Of a stretch of DNA of 64,000 bases, positions 24,475 through 37,000 are shown one piece after another. The notes below the pieces were generated by a model, which was not told the origin of the DNA, ran no database searches, and was given only the letters and a program-made list of their open reading frames with translations. Positions within the stretch are counted from its first letter, which is position 1, and each line of letters begins with the position of its first letter. Source of the DNA: Xestospongia muta (lineage: Eukaryota > Porifera > Demospongiae > Haplosclerida > Petrosiidae); the NCBI GenBank assembly GCA_963693285.1, contig OY848917.1:16306192-16370191 (forward strand). Direction: 5' to 3'. The translations under genes were made by a program, and so were the position numbers.

Positions 24475-24672
24475 GCACTACTGATGAGGAGCCGAACAAT
24501 TCTGATGATTGTGCACTCAACTCAACACAAGAAGAAACTCTACAAGGACCAATAACGGATAATGATACAAGACAATCTCATCATTCAGCAGCTGTTGAGG
24601 GAAGAGATAAGATTATTGCGTGTTTTACTGATTGAGAGAGTGTTAAACGTATAGTGTTCAACAGGGGGAGGA

Positions 24673-24864
24673 TGTTGTCCATTTATGGTTAATTAACTAT
24701 TATTACTATTATGTTATAATTTGCTATCACATGACAACCGTGTGCTTTGATATGTGTATTTTCCACTCTCCTCTCTCTTTCTGTTTTCTCATGATTATTG
24801 TAAGAATTGAGAATAAAATAAGATATTACAGTCCAAAGGAGGATCCGGTGCTAGATACATTACA
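24673..24864 (+). repeat. 3' LTR
   Basis: 192 bp, starts TGTTGTCC after a polypurine tract and ends ATTACA. About 15 bp shorter than the 5' repeat. Confidence 0.8.
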
Positions 24865-24989
24865 GTATTGATATTAGTATAAACCCATAATAAAGACCTG
24901 TTGGTAATGTTTTTAAACGTTATTTAAGTTTGTAAAGTCAGATTATAACCATTTACTTGTTACATTTATTGTTTTTGTTATTATCATAG

Positions 24990-25082
24990 AATGACATTCT
25001 AATTGAATGTGTCAAGAAAGGAGATTTATCAGGAGTAAAAAATGCTCTCTCAAGAGGAGCTGACATAAATGCTATAAATCGA
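24990..25082 (+). CDS. Ankyrin exon 1
   Basis: 93 nt, phase 0, acceptor TTATCATAG, donor GTAAGT. Encodes NDILIECVKKGDLSGVKNAL then SRGADINAINR, an N-terminal ankyrin unit. No ATG is in frame directly upstream (a TAG closes the frame), so it must be an internal exon. Confidence 0.8.
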
Positions 25083-28000
25083 GTAAGTCTATTTCATTTA
25101 TTATACAAGGGAATATCTATAATATTTTTATAAATGAAGCAACCTGTCTGATTTAGTTTGTTTGAATATAAACAATATCATCAAATCCTTGTTTCCATAT
25201 CAATGTTAACGTTGGGTCCACCTCCAATATTGCCTAAGCAAAGAGTACTTGCTTGCTTCATATAACACCAGATACTATTATAGGGTTTATGTATGTTTAA
25301 ATAATAGTTTATTATATGAGTACTTTAATTTTACAGTTGATTCTTTGCTTTTATAATAGGGTGGACAGGCAGCTCTTCATTATGCAAGTCATGAAGGACA
25401 CACAGATATTGTTGAACTATTACTCACTCATGTTGCTAATATCAATGTTGTTACTAAGGTAATCCAAATCATGAGAATAAGTGTGTTTTACTCCAACTTT
25501 TAAGTTGTGTGAACAAATAATAACTATTAGAGAAGACATAGCATTACCTTTGTAATTATACTACTTTAACAATGAAAAGCAAAATGTAGATGAATTACAT
25601 TGAGTGGTATTAATTTACAATTGCCATGTTACCACACTGTATGAGAATGTATTAAGAAGTAAATCATTATTGGAAGCCTAATCCTAAATAGTCACATCCA
25701 TTGTAGTAAATGTTTCAAACCTGGTAACTGATAACAATAGTGGATACAGTTACAAAGTTTGGCAAAACAATGGTTAAAAACAAGACTATAAAATATTTCT
25801 AATGAAATGGCTGTTGAAAAAAAAAGTTCAAAATACCTTTCAAAAAACAGGCAAGACAGATGAGTTGATCACACTAATAAAATTCCTTTTTTTACAAAAT
25901 ATAACTACTTACAAACTTGATGTGCCAATTTTTGTAAAAATGTTTTGTTCTGAAGTTGTGGCAATTTTCATTAACCTTGACATTCTTCTTTGTTAACATT
26001 TTTAATGGTTAGTAGATACATCTGGAGATAGCTACTGCTATAATATGTGATAACATTTCAAAAACTATATTTAAGTCTATAAAATACGTAGGTTAGCAAA
26101 GGAAATGGATCTCAAGAAACTGTCATCTGACAGTGTGACTGTCACTGATACACATATTGTGGTTAACTGGCATCATTTGTATGAAGTAAAGCTATGAACA
26201 TAAGTCTTTAGAAAATCGTCATTATAGTAGGCTTGTGAGTAATTTAGCAGTAATAGTAGAGGAATTCACAGTGCATCACACTGATACATAGAGCAATACA
26301 ATAATCCTAACTCACACTACAGCCACAAGGGTTAATGAGGAAGTAGTCAAAAAAACTAGGTCCTTTTCATATCATATACATAAACACAGTAAAGTATTAA
26401 CAAAATTAAGATTAATTTTGTAATTTTATTAAATGCAAAGATTTTATTTGGTTTTCTCTCTTGTATTTTTGCTTTCACTTTTTGTAATGTTATTGCTTGC
26501 TGTTCTGTGATTCATATACATTATCATAGCCAGTATGTATGATATAATAAAATACATCAAGTTTAGATAATACAATGTTACTTTTTTCTTATATTTTGCT
26601 CCCACATATATGGCGATGTGATTTCTATGCATTATTCACATTTTCATAGCGAGTAAGTGTGATATAATGTAATATAGCTTCTACATTCAGTGCATACAAT
26701 GATGTTATTTTGTTTTCTTTCTTATATTTTGCTCCCATATTAATGATGATGTGATTACATGTTGTCTTTATGTGTCATTTACAATGTTATAGTCTGTAAG
26801 TGTTATATAATGTGATATAATTTCTAAGTTTAGTGTATACAATAGTGTTATTTTGTTTTCTTTCTTATATTTTGCTCCCATATTTATGGTGATGTGATTA
26901 CTTGTCCTCTCTATGTGTCATTTACAATATTGTAGCTTGTAAGTGCTATATAATGTAAACAAACTTCTACATTTAGTGTATACAATGGTGTTATTTTGTT
27001 TCTTTCTTATATTTTGCTCCCATATTTATTGTGATGTGATTACATGTTGTCTTTATGTATCATTTACAATGTTATAGCGAGTAAGTGTGATATAATGAAG
27101 TACAACTTCTACGTTTAGTGTATACAATGGTGTTATTTTGTTTTCTTTCTTATATTTTGCTCCCATATTTATTGTGATGTGATTACTTGTCATCTCTATG
27201 TGTCATTTACAAATTCATAGCCGGTAAGTGTTATAATATAATGTAATATATCTTCTACGTTTAATGTATACAATGGTGTTATTTTTTTTTCTTTCATATA
27301 TTTTGCTCCCATATTTATGGTGATATGATTACTTGTCATCTCTATGTGTCATTTACAATATCATAGCCGGTAAGTGTTATAATATAATGTAATATATTTT
27401 CTACGTTTAGTGTATACAATGATGTTATTTTGTTTTCTTCATTATATTTTGCTCCCTTGTTTATGGTGATGTGATTACTTGTCGTGCCTATGTGTCATTT
27501 ACAATATCATAGCCAGTAAGTGTTATATAATGTAATATAACTAATAAGTTTAGTGTATACAATGGTGTTATTTTGTTTTCTTTCTTATATTTTGCTCCTA
27601 TATTTGTGGTGATGTGGTTACTTGTCGTCTCTATGTGTCATTTACAATAACATAGTCTGTAAGTGTTACATAATGTAATATAACTTCTAAGTTTAGTGTA
27701 TACAATGGTATTATTTTGTTTTCTTTCTTACATTTTGCTCCCATACTAATGGTGATGTGATTACATGTTGTGCCTATGTGTCATTTAAAATATTATAGCC
27801 TGTAAGTGTTATATAATGTAATATAACTTCTAGATTTAGTGTAAAGAATGGTGTTATTTTGTTTTTTTCTTATATTTTGCTCCCATATTTATGATGATGT
27901 GATTACTTTTTGTCTCTATGTGTCATTTACAATATCATAGCCTGTAAGTGTGATATAATGTAATATAATATCTAGGTTTAGTGTATGCAATGTTGTTATT

Positions 28001-31000
28001 TTGTTTTCTTTCTTATATTTTGTTTCCATATTTATGGTGATGCAATTACATGTTGTGCTAATGTGTCTTTTATAATATTATAGCAAGTAAGTGTGATATA
28101 ATGAAATACAACTTCTAGATTTAGTCTATGCAATGGTGTTATTTTGCTTTCTTTCTTATATTTTGCTTCCATATTTATGGTGATGTGATTACTTGTCGTC
28201 TTTATGTTTCATTTACAATATCGTAGCTTGTAAGTGTTATTTAATGTAATATACTTCTAAGTTTAGTGTATACAATGGTGTTATTTTGTTTTCTTTCTTA
28301 TGTTTTGTTCCCATATTCATGGTGATGTGATTACATGTTGTCTTAATGTGTCATTTACAATGTTATAGCAAGTAAGTGTGATATAATGAAATACAACTTT
28401 TAAGTTTAGTGTATACAATCGTGTTATTTTTTTTTCTTTCTTATATTTTGCTCCCATATTTATGATGATGTGAATACATGTTGTCTTCATGTGTCATTTA
28501 CAATTTTATAGCGAGTAAGTGTGATATGATGAAGTACAACTTCTAAGTTTAGTGTATACAATGGTGTTATTTTGTTTTTTTTATACATTTTGCTCCCATA
28601 TTTACGGTGATGTGATTAATTGTCATCTCTATGTGTCATTTACAATATCATAGCCGGTAAGTGTTATATAATGAAATACAACTTTTAAGTTTAATGTATG
28701 CAATGGTGAGATTTGTTTTCTTTCTTATATTTTGCTCCCAAAATTTATGGTCATGGGATCATCTCTATGTGTCATTTTCAATATCAGTTGATAAGTATTA
28801 TACACTATTGTATAACATTTAATACTATGTTAATTCCTTAGTGGATACTGATTTTTTGAGATCTGGGCAAAAGTGGGGGGTTAAGCTTTATCGACTGTTA
28901 ATATTTTTTTCTTAAGGTCTGACTACAGAAACTATGCTCTAAGCAAATCTATAAGTTTATGGAAGGAGTCAGCCTGTTGTTTCATATGTAATATCAAATG
29001 TGTGATTTTTAGCTGCCAAATTGTAGTTGTGAGAACTGTATTCCTAGACATTATTTAGCATTTGGTGGGGATGTTGCAAACCCTGTTATAATAGCATAGC
29101 ACTGGTTATATATATGTTTAGGATTAAGAATCGTTCATACATTCCATGGTCCAGACTGAGCCAAAATGGTTCAGTTCTCCCAATTACACTCCTTTCCATT
29201 TAAAGAATCATTTATAGTAATTAATATTATAAGAAATAATAAGTAGAGAGTGTTGACTGTGTTGTAGTCATCTTGAAAACAGGCAGGTTATAGTTGTAAG
29301 ATGACATGTGTCCATTCAAATTTGTCAGAAAGTCTGCTATTTTAATGGTCTAACGATTTTTTGTAAAGGTGAGAATATCTGCTTCTGCTGTTATTGTTGC
29401 TGCTTCAGTTCTGAAACTGCAACCAGCATTGTGGTTTGTTTTGCAAGAGCTGTTACTGTGAATGCTTTGTCAATGGAGTACCACTTCCAAATAACCATGT
29501 ATTGGTCCTGAGATATTGAACTGTACATTAGTTTAGGAATAGCTCTGTATTAGATTGTCTAATAATAACATTCATTCCCTTTCCTAGTTAGTTATATTTT
29601 AAAACTTTCAAGTAGACTTTTAGAGCTCAGTTCTGATAGTGAGTTCACTTCTATGTCTTCTATGCAAACTTTAGTAGCTTAAATTTATTGTTATGATGAT
29701 TCTGTTATTTCACAACTCTTAAAAGCCCAAAGGATCTTAACATTGCTGTAGCTGGCCCATAGCTTTATCTTCAGCATCTCTTAGTGTCCAATTCGGACAA
29801 ACCAGTTTCAGCATTGGAAAAATGATTGAAATGTAAGAATGGTTATTCCTGGTTGAACTAAATGCAACCAAGGGAAAGATAATATTTTCCTTAGATTAAA
29901 GAGGCTTAGTAAAATTTGGATGTGATAGGTTATGGCCAAATATGCAAGAAGCTACACCACTTTTGTGACCACTTTTGCCTAAATAGAGGACAATAACACA
30001 GCAGTGTCAAAGACATAGGTAAGGAAGATGTGATAACATAGATATCACAAAATGCTAACATCTTCCTAATGGTGCAATTTATCCCAATTAGGTAGATGGG
30101 TTACACATAGTTTAATGTGGTGATGAACAATGGGTCCAACTTGGTGATGTCCAGTCCAAGCTGGAGGGCAAGAGGAGTGGCAACAGCGAATAGACTATTG
30201 AGGTTGGGCTAGTGTCAGCCTAAGGAAATTGAGAAAAAAATTTTTTCCTAACATCAGTTCAGTTAGATAATTAGTTTTCCCTGCAATATGTGTTACCTAT
30301 AGAAAAAATCGAAAATGGGCTCAAAGAAAAACAAACATTTTAAGAATGCATAATGCATAAATGTTTAGTTGGAAAGACTTGGAGTGCTGGGAGCAGACTA
30401 CCACTTCATTGTCACAGTTGGTAAGACTGTCTTCTCTGGAGCCATTGTTATACCCAAATGAGCACTCTCCTCTAAGGTTGTTGTCAGATTTTGTTGGCAA
30501 CTACTTGATTGTGGGTGCCCATCTTGAAGGTATCTGATACAATTGTGTATATTACTGATGCTGTATGTAGCCCAACATAGAGTCAATGTAAGGAGGCTTC
30601 CCCTTCTATTTGACTCTTAGCAAGTGCTTGTTTTCTGATGAATAGAAGTCTGCCTATACACTGATTTGCCTTTCGCATACTTCTGCATTGAGCTAGCAAG
30701 TCAGTCAACTAGGTATAATACAGGAAACATTTTGATGGATCAATGCCATCATCTGGACTCCATCCTTTAGTGTAGGACAAATTGGTAATGAGTCTCCATT
30801 TTCTGGTGTGGATTTTGGGATAGCAACTTTCATGATTCACATGAGAAAACCTTGTGGATTGAATAGTCAGAAAATTGTACTTAATGTTACTTCCTATTGC
30901 AAGTATAATCCTCAATTATATTGGTTTGCTTTAGTACTGAGAGCATTTTTTCTACTGATTTTATGTACTGCTAATGATTAAAGCTTAGAAAATAGTTTTC

Positions 31001-34000
31001 TAGCTGTGAAGTTATAATCTGCTCATTATTTCCTTCACAATAATAGAATCAAAAGTTTATCTGACTTCACCTGCTTTGTCTAGGATAGTGTACCTGCTAC
31101 AAATTGACAAGTTGCTAATGTTTGAGAGGCAATCTATTTAATATAGATGGTTCTGACTGCACTACCTCTATATTTCAAAAAAAAACAATAAATAAGGTCA
31201 TCAACATACTGTTGTAATATATAGTTAGGACATCAAAATGCCTTCTTTAGTTATGAAGTAGCTTTTATAGCCATAGCAGCAGGACAATAACATAAGAAAC
31301 AGTACAATGATAAATGTAAATAACAAACAGCATATTGTTACACTGAGTTGCACCAACCATTTCTTGCTGTGAGCATGGATGGTAATGTGCCCAGTATATT
31401 TAGGAGAATTGATGAGGAGAGACTGGTGGCAGGTAGAGACTGTGCCTGGAAAACAATTATGATGTCTAATATTTCTCATCCATAGCACATCAATTGTTTA
31501 AATTCTAGCTTACATGAGCCTTTGCAATTCTATGGAGTTCAGCATCTTCTAGTATCAATGAGTTTTGCAGTCATTAGCAAGTATATAAATTGAGCCTGGT
31601 AGTAGCAATTAGTGAGTATATACACAAAACCTCATAACAATTCCCAGAAACAATGATCTGTGACAACTGTAACATCTCTTTTTGGCACTTGGCTTATCTA
31701 TGTTTATAGTAAATCATCAGTGAGCTGCCTCCCAGAATTAGTAGCTTAGTAGTCACAATATGTCCCACTCCATGTTGTTGTTTGTAAGAATACAATTGTA
31801 AGCCTACATGCCAATTCTAGTATGCTCCTTTTACTCTACCAGTATATACATTGTACTGCTACATCTGTTTTAGTATGCTATGTTAATATAATTGGTAATT
31901 AGTAATATGCCACCATGTAAGTTGGACGTCAATGAATAGATTTGTAGTTGTGAATGTATCATCCAACATTCTTCACTAACTGGTGAGGCCATTTGCTAAC
32001 ATATGTCTAGTTGATTCAATTCACATCTACCTTGACTAAAAGTGCAATTGTTCTGACGTTCACAATAATATACCAGGTTGTACATAACAATAAAATCCTT
32101 CATTAAAACCCGGTTGGTGGGCTTTGGTTCCCTCCTTATTAGTTCTGTTTAATTAATTTTATTCAATATAATTTTGTAATTTGTTCTCTGTGGTCTTTTT
32201 GTTTCCACATTTATGGTACTGTGATTACTTACCATCTGAATATGTCTTTTACAAAATAATAGGAGGTGAGTGTGATATAATCTTGTATAATTTCTAAGTG
32301 TATTCATTGCATCTTTGTTTACCAATTTTTTCATATTTATGGTACTATGACTACTTTTATCTGTATACTTCCTTTACAATATAATAGTTGGTAAGTGTGA
32401 TATAATGCTAAAATATAAAATTTAATTTCCAAGTATATTCAATTAAATATTGTCATTTGTTTACTCTATTCTTTTGTTTCCACATTTATGTTTCTGTAAT
32501 AACTTGTCATCTGAATATGTCCTTTCTAATATAATAGACAGTAAGTATAATAAAATTTCTATTTGTATTCAATGCATTAATGTCATTTTCTTTATTTTAC
32601 GTTTTTTTCAAATTTATGGTACTTTGGTTACTTGTCATTTGAATATGTCCTTTACAATATATAGAGAGTAAGTGTGATGTAATGTAGTGTAATGTTCATT
32701 TTGTTAACTCCATTTCTTTCCACATTTATGGTGCTATAATTAATTGTCATCTGAATGTCTTATTTACAATATAATAGGCAGTAAGTGTGATATAAATTCT
32801 ATATGCATTAAATGCATTGTTGTAATTTTATTTATTCTATTACTTTTGTGTCCATATTTATGGTGTTGTGATCATTTCTTATCTGCATCTGTCCTTTACA
32901 ACAAAATAGTTGGTAAGTGTGATAAAATATAGTATATGTTTTAAGTATATCCAATGCAATGTTGTTATTTGTGTACTCTCTTGTTTGTTTCTTTGTTTGT
33001 TTTCCCTAATTTTTGTTGCTCTGATTACTTATCAACTAAATGTGTCCTTACAACAAAATAGTTGGTAAGTGTGATATAATGTAGTATATGTTTTAAGGAT
33101 ATGCAAATGCAGTATTGTTATTTTATGGACTCTCTTGATTGTTTGTTTGTTTTCCACATTTATATTGCTCTGAGTATTTGTCATCTAAATGTGTCCTTTA
33201 CTACTTAATAGTCAGTAAGTGTGCCATGATGTAGGATAATCTATGAATATATATTCAATGTAATGTTATCATTTTGTTTATTGTAATGTTTGTTTTTACT
33301 TTAATGTTTTTTGGCTTTAATGCATTGTTTTATTAGTTTTAGGATGTTTTAATTGTGTTGTTTAGATTTGTCTTTTATTCTCTTTTGAAGTGTTTATTGT
33401 TATTTGGTTAAAAGGACTTTAGTACCATTACAAAACTGTTATAGTACACATAATTATTAGTGTTGAAATTGTTTAACAATAACTAAAACTAAAACTATTT
33501 TTGTAATGGCCAAATCATTATTGTTAACAATAACAAAACTATAACTAAAATTAACCAGCCATTGATTTACAATTAATAACAAAAACTAAAATTGCACAAA
33601 AGTAGTTGTGAATTTTAGCCATTTCATTTCCATATTTTACACAATCAGATCAGTTAACCATTCAAATGTATAAACAGTTAAAAGAGAAGTATTAATCAAA
33701 GATAACAAGGATTACCTGTGTATTTAGCATGTAATAAATTTATTATCTTCTTGGGTTTTTTCAACTTTATTGATTTATAATAACAATAACTAAACACCTA
33801 TTACTATAACTAAAACTAAAATTCATGAAGTTTTTGTAAACAATTAATAACTAAAACAATAATTATTACAAATGCTTTACAATAATGATAACAATAACTA
33901 TAATACAAATCCATTACTTTTACAACACTAATAAGTATGCCATTAAATACATTTCCTAGAAGGAATGTGTTGCTGTTTTTATACTATGAACATTTTCATT

Positions 34001-37000
34001 TGTTCAAATATATATATTGTCGATAATTAAGTGTATGTGGTTTCCTAGAGTGAATTCTGTAGCTGTTCTTATACTATGAAGCTGTTAACCTAGTGTAGAG
34101 ACTTGAAGAATCTTTTCTATTTGTTTGAAGTGAATGTAGAATGAGTTTTTTACATTTTTTTGTTACCAACCTGTAATATTAACATCAGTTCTATATAGGT
34201 TCTGCCTTTATGATAAAGAAGCCAATTTTTATCAGAAATAGGAATAAGCATTCATTACAAGCCTTTTTGGAAAGATGTGAGCTCATTGTAATCATAACAG
34301 ACTGTAGTTTTTCCTCTACACCAATAAGAAATAAACAATTTTATTATTGACACAGATGTGAAGTGCCAAACATACATTTATAATTTTGTCAATAATTGTA
34401 TAAAATAGGTCTATTATGATGCAAAGCTATATATATTTAGATACTTAACAGTTCTATTTATATTGATGATATTATTGTAAGGATTGTTATGAATGATTTG
34501 TTTAGGATAAGATTAGTTGATGTGACTCACTCATACTTTGTAAAATTATGCACTCATGTAATACATACATGTATACAACATTACTAGTATAGATAATGTA
34601 CAATTATTATGATATATTCTTTAGTTCATGTTAATGAAGTTATTATAATATATTTAGGATGGATCTACTTCAGTCATGTTAGCAGCAGACAAGGGACACA
34701 AAGATATTGTTTTGATTTTAGCCCAAAAAGGAGCCAATCTAGACCTTGTTAACAAAGTAAGTGTTCATGTACATATGTTAAATAACAAACCTTGTATAAC
34801 TGAACATTATTTTATTAGTGTTATTAGTCTAATTTGACAGTTGATGGTTTCTTTATTATTACAACAGGCAGGATGTGGGGTTCTTCATTATGCAAGTTAT
34901 GGAGGATATACAGACATTGTTAAAATATTACTTAACTATAATGCTGATATCAATATTATTACAAAGGTAATTTAGATTAAGAAAATAAAATTTGCTATAC
35001 TGTACATAAGATAATAGTTGGAATTTTATGTACTATGACTGATAAGCCAATGACTATATAAGATTGAATAGTGAGAACGTTACATTGTTAGTTGTATTAG
35101 TTAAGTATCATTACAACTTTCTTATTGTTGGATATTTTGGAAGACCTCCTTATTGTCTGGAACACATGGAACAATTTGAAGTTCCCACCTACTTCCTGTC
35201 AGTGCTTTAGTCACTAATAATAATAATAATTAAAATTTATTATCATAATATATAAAATGCTCTTGTGATTTGGTTGAAAATGAAACCACATTGCCTTCTT
35301 GTACACTACAACTTTCTCTATAGTTATCAAAACACTTTTCATAAAAAATGGAGTAAACAAGTAAATAAGAACATTTATAAAAATCAAGTAAATATAGGAT
35401 GATTAAGTCAGTCCAATACACAGATTGCAAACATGATAGTGAGGATGAAATTTGCATCATCCTTACATAACAACATATAAGCAACAATATATCATTGGTA
35501 TTCTTGTAATGTTTGTGAATATCCTTAATTGTTAGTGCCACATGTGCTATTATGTAGAATGATGCAATTACCATCTCTACTATCTTGTATGTATTCTTAG
35601 TGATACTAGCCATTTCTACATTTGCTTCATTTTTAGAAAATATTTTTAGTTACTTGTAAATTAATAAAATTTAATAACAACTTTAATATAGGCCATATTA
35701 ATTTGTTTCCTTTTAGTATTAAATGTCATAGAATTTCTAGTTCAAATGCTATAAATTTAGTGAATATTTTATACAACCTGCATGTTACTTAGCACTGTAC
35801 CATCCCCCTCTTCTTGTAAATAATGAGAACACATGAGACAGCTTTCTCACTAAGTGTCCAACAATAGTACAATTTTCATGCTACTACAGTGTATCTATCA
35901 AGCAGGGTTCTTGGTTTTGCTTGATAACTTAGGGTCTTTCTGATGGCAATAGTCTAAATTTTGTTGTTGACAAGGTAGACACAAATACCAGATTTTCTTT
36001 CTATCTTGTCTTCTATACCTGCCATGATTCAACTATTGTTCATAGCTCTTTATTATTAGACATGTGCCAGGTAAATTTCCATACAGATTGAAATTTTGTA
36101 CTTTATCATCATTTAAAAAAATATGATACAAATAATTGTTTTACTAGGAGATGTCTCAAATTTGACAAGACTTTTTTTTGATAAATCTAACCAATTATAT
36201 GGTATTAGAGAAAACATAGTATAGTTATAGTATATATATATATATGTATATGTATATATATATATACAGCACTTCATACACTCAAAATCAAGTAATGTAA
36301 ATACAAAAGTTGTGATACTTACGGCATAAAATATGACCAAGTAATAGTGACATCTATAATTTCATGAATTAACTAGTTGTTAAATGTACAATCACTTAAA
36401 TGTTGCTCCATATTATTTTAAAGACATATTTAAGTCTTTATAATGCAATGTTGTTATCTATTATTTGTTTCTTTCTTTCCACATTTATGGTGCTGTGAAT
36501 ACTTGTTATCTGTAAATATCTTTACAATATTAGTTGGTAAGTATGATATAATAGAATTTATAAGTGAATGTAATGAAGTGTTGTCATTTTGGTTACTCTA
36601 TTGTTGTTTGTTTTTTTCCACGTTTATACTGCTGCGATTGCTTGTCATCTGAATTTGTTCTTTGCAATGTAATAGTCTGTAAGTGTCATATAACATTATA
36701 TAATTTCTAAGTTTTTTAATGCAACATTATCATTTTGTTTGCTCTATTCCTTTTTTTGTTTCCATATTTATGGTTTCTTTGTTTACTTGTCACCTAAATG
36801 TGTTCTTTACATTATAATAGCCAGTAAGTGTGATATAATATAGTATAATTTCTAAGTGTATTCAATGCAAAGTTGTCATTTGTTTACACTATTTCTTTTT
36901 TCTTTCCACATTTATGGTGCTGTGGGTACTTGTCACCTGAATGTGTCCTTTACATGATAATAGTCAGTAAGTGTGATATAAATATAGTATAATTTCCAAG

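Larger units (their letters stand above)
21880..24864 (+). mobile_element. BEL/Pao-type LTR retrotransposon remnant
   Basis: Bounded by similar direct terminal repeats, 21880-22086 and 24673-24864, both starting TGTTG and ending TTACA. A polypurine tract (ACAGGGGGAGGA) precedes the 3' repeat. The interior holds gag-like frames, a small piece of reverse transcriptase and an integrase-C-terminal-type domain, all broken. At under 3 kb it is heavily deleted. The corresponding place in the second copy of the block (before 55000) has no such element, so insertion probably followed the duplication. Flanking 5-mers (GCATA, GTATT) do not match well. Confidence 0.8.

Noticed and set aside
26440..28850. 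CRISPR-like array
   Set aside because: The units are near-identical over their whole ~142 bp with no repeat/spacer alternation, and the genome is eukaryotic.
26440..28850. Array as a nucleosome-length satellite only
   Set aside because: The ~142-bp spacing is close to nucleosome size, but array B units range from 113 to 152 bp while the splice-site sandwich is kept, so spacing alone does not explain the pattern. It is not excluded as a secondary property.
31225..31488. Antisense frame with a membrane-like end
   Set aside because: The second copy (61277-61489) does not preserve the same frame throughout, and it lies beside reverse-transcriptase debris.
26444..33000. Short frames inside the arrays on both strands
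   Set aside because: They are shifted readings of the repeat unit and change from unit to unit.
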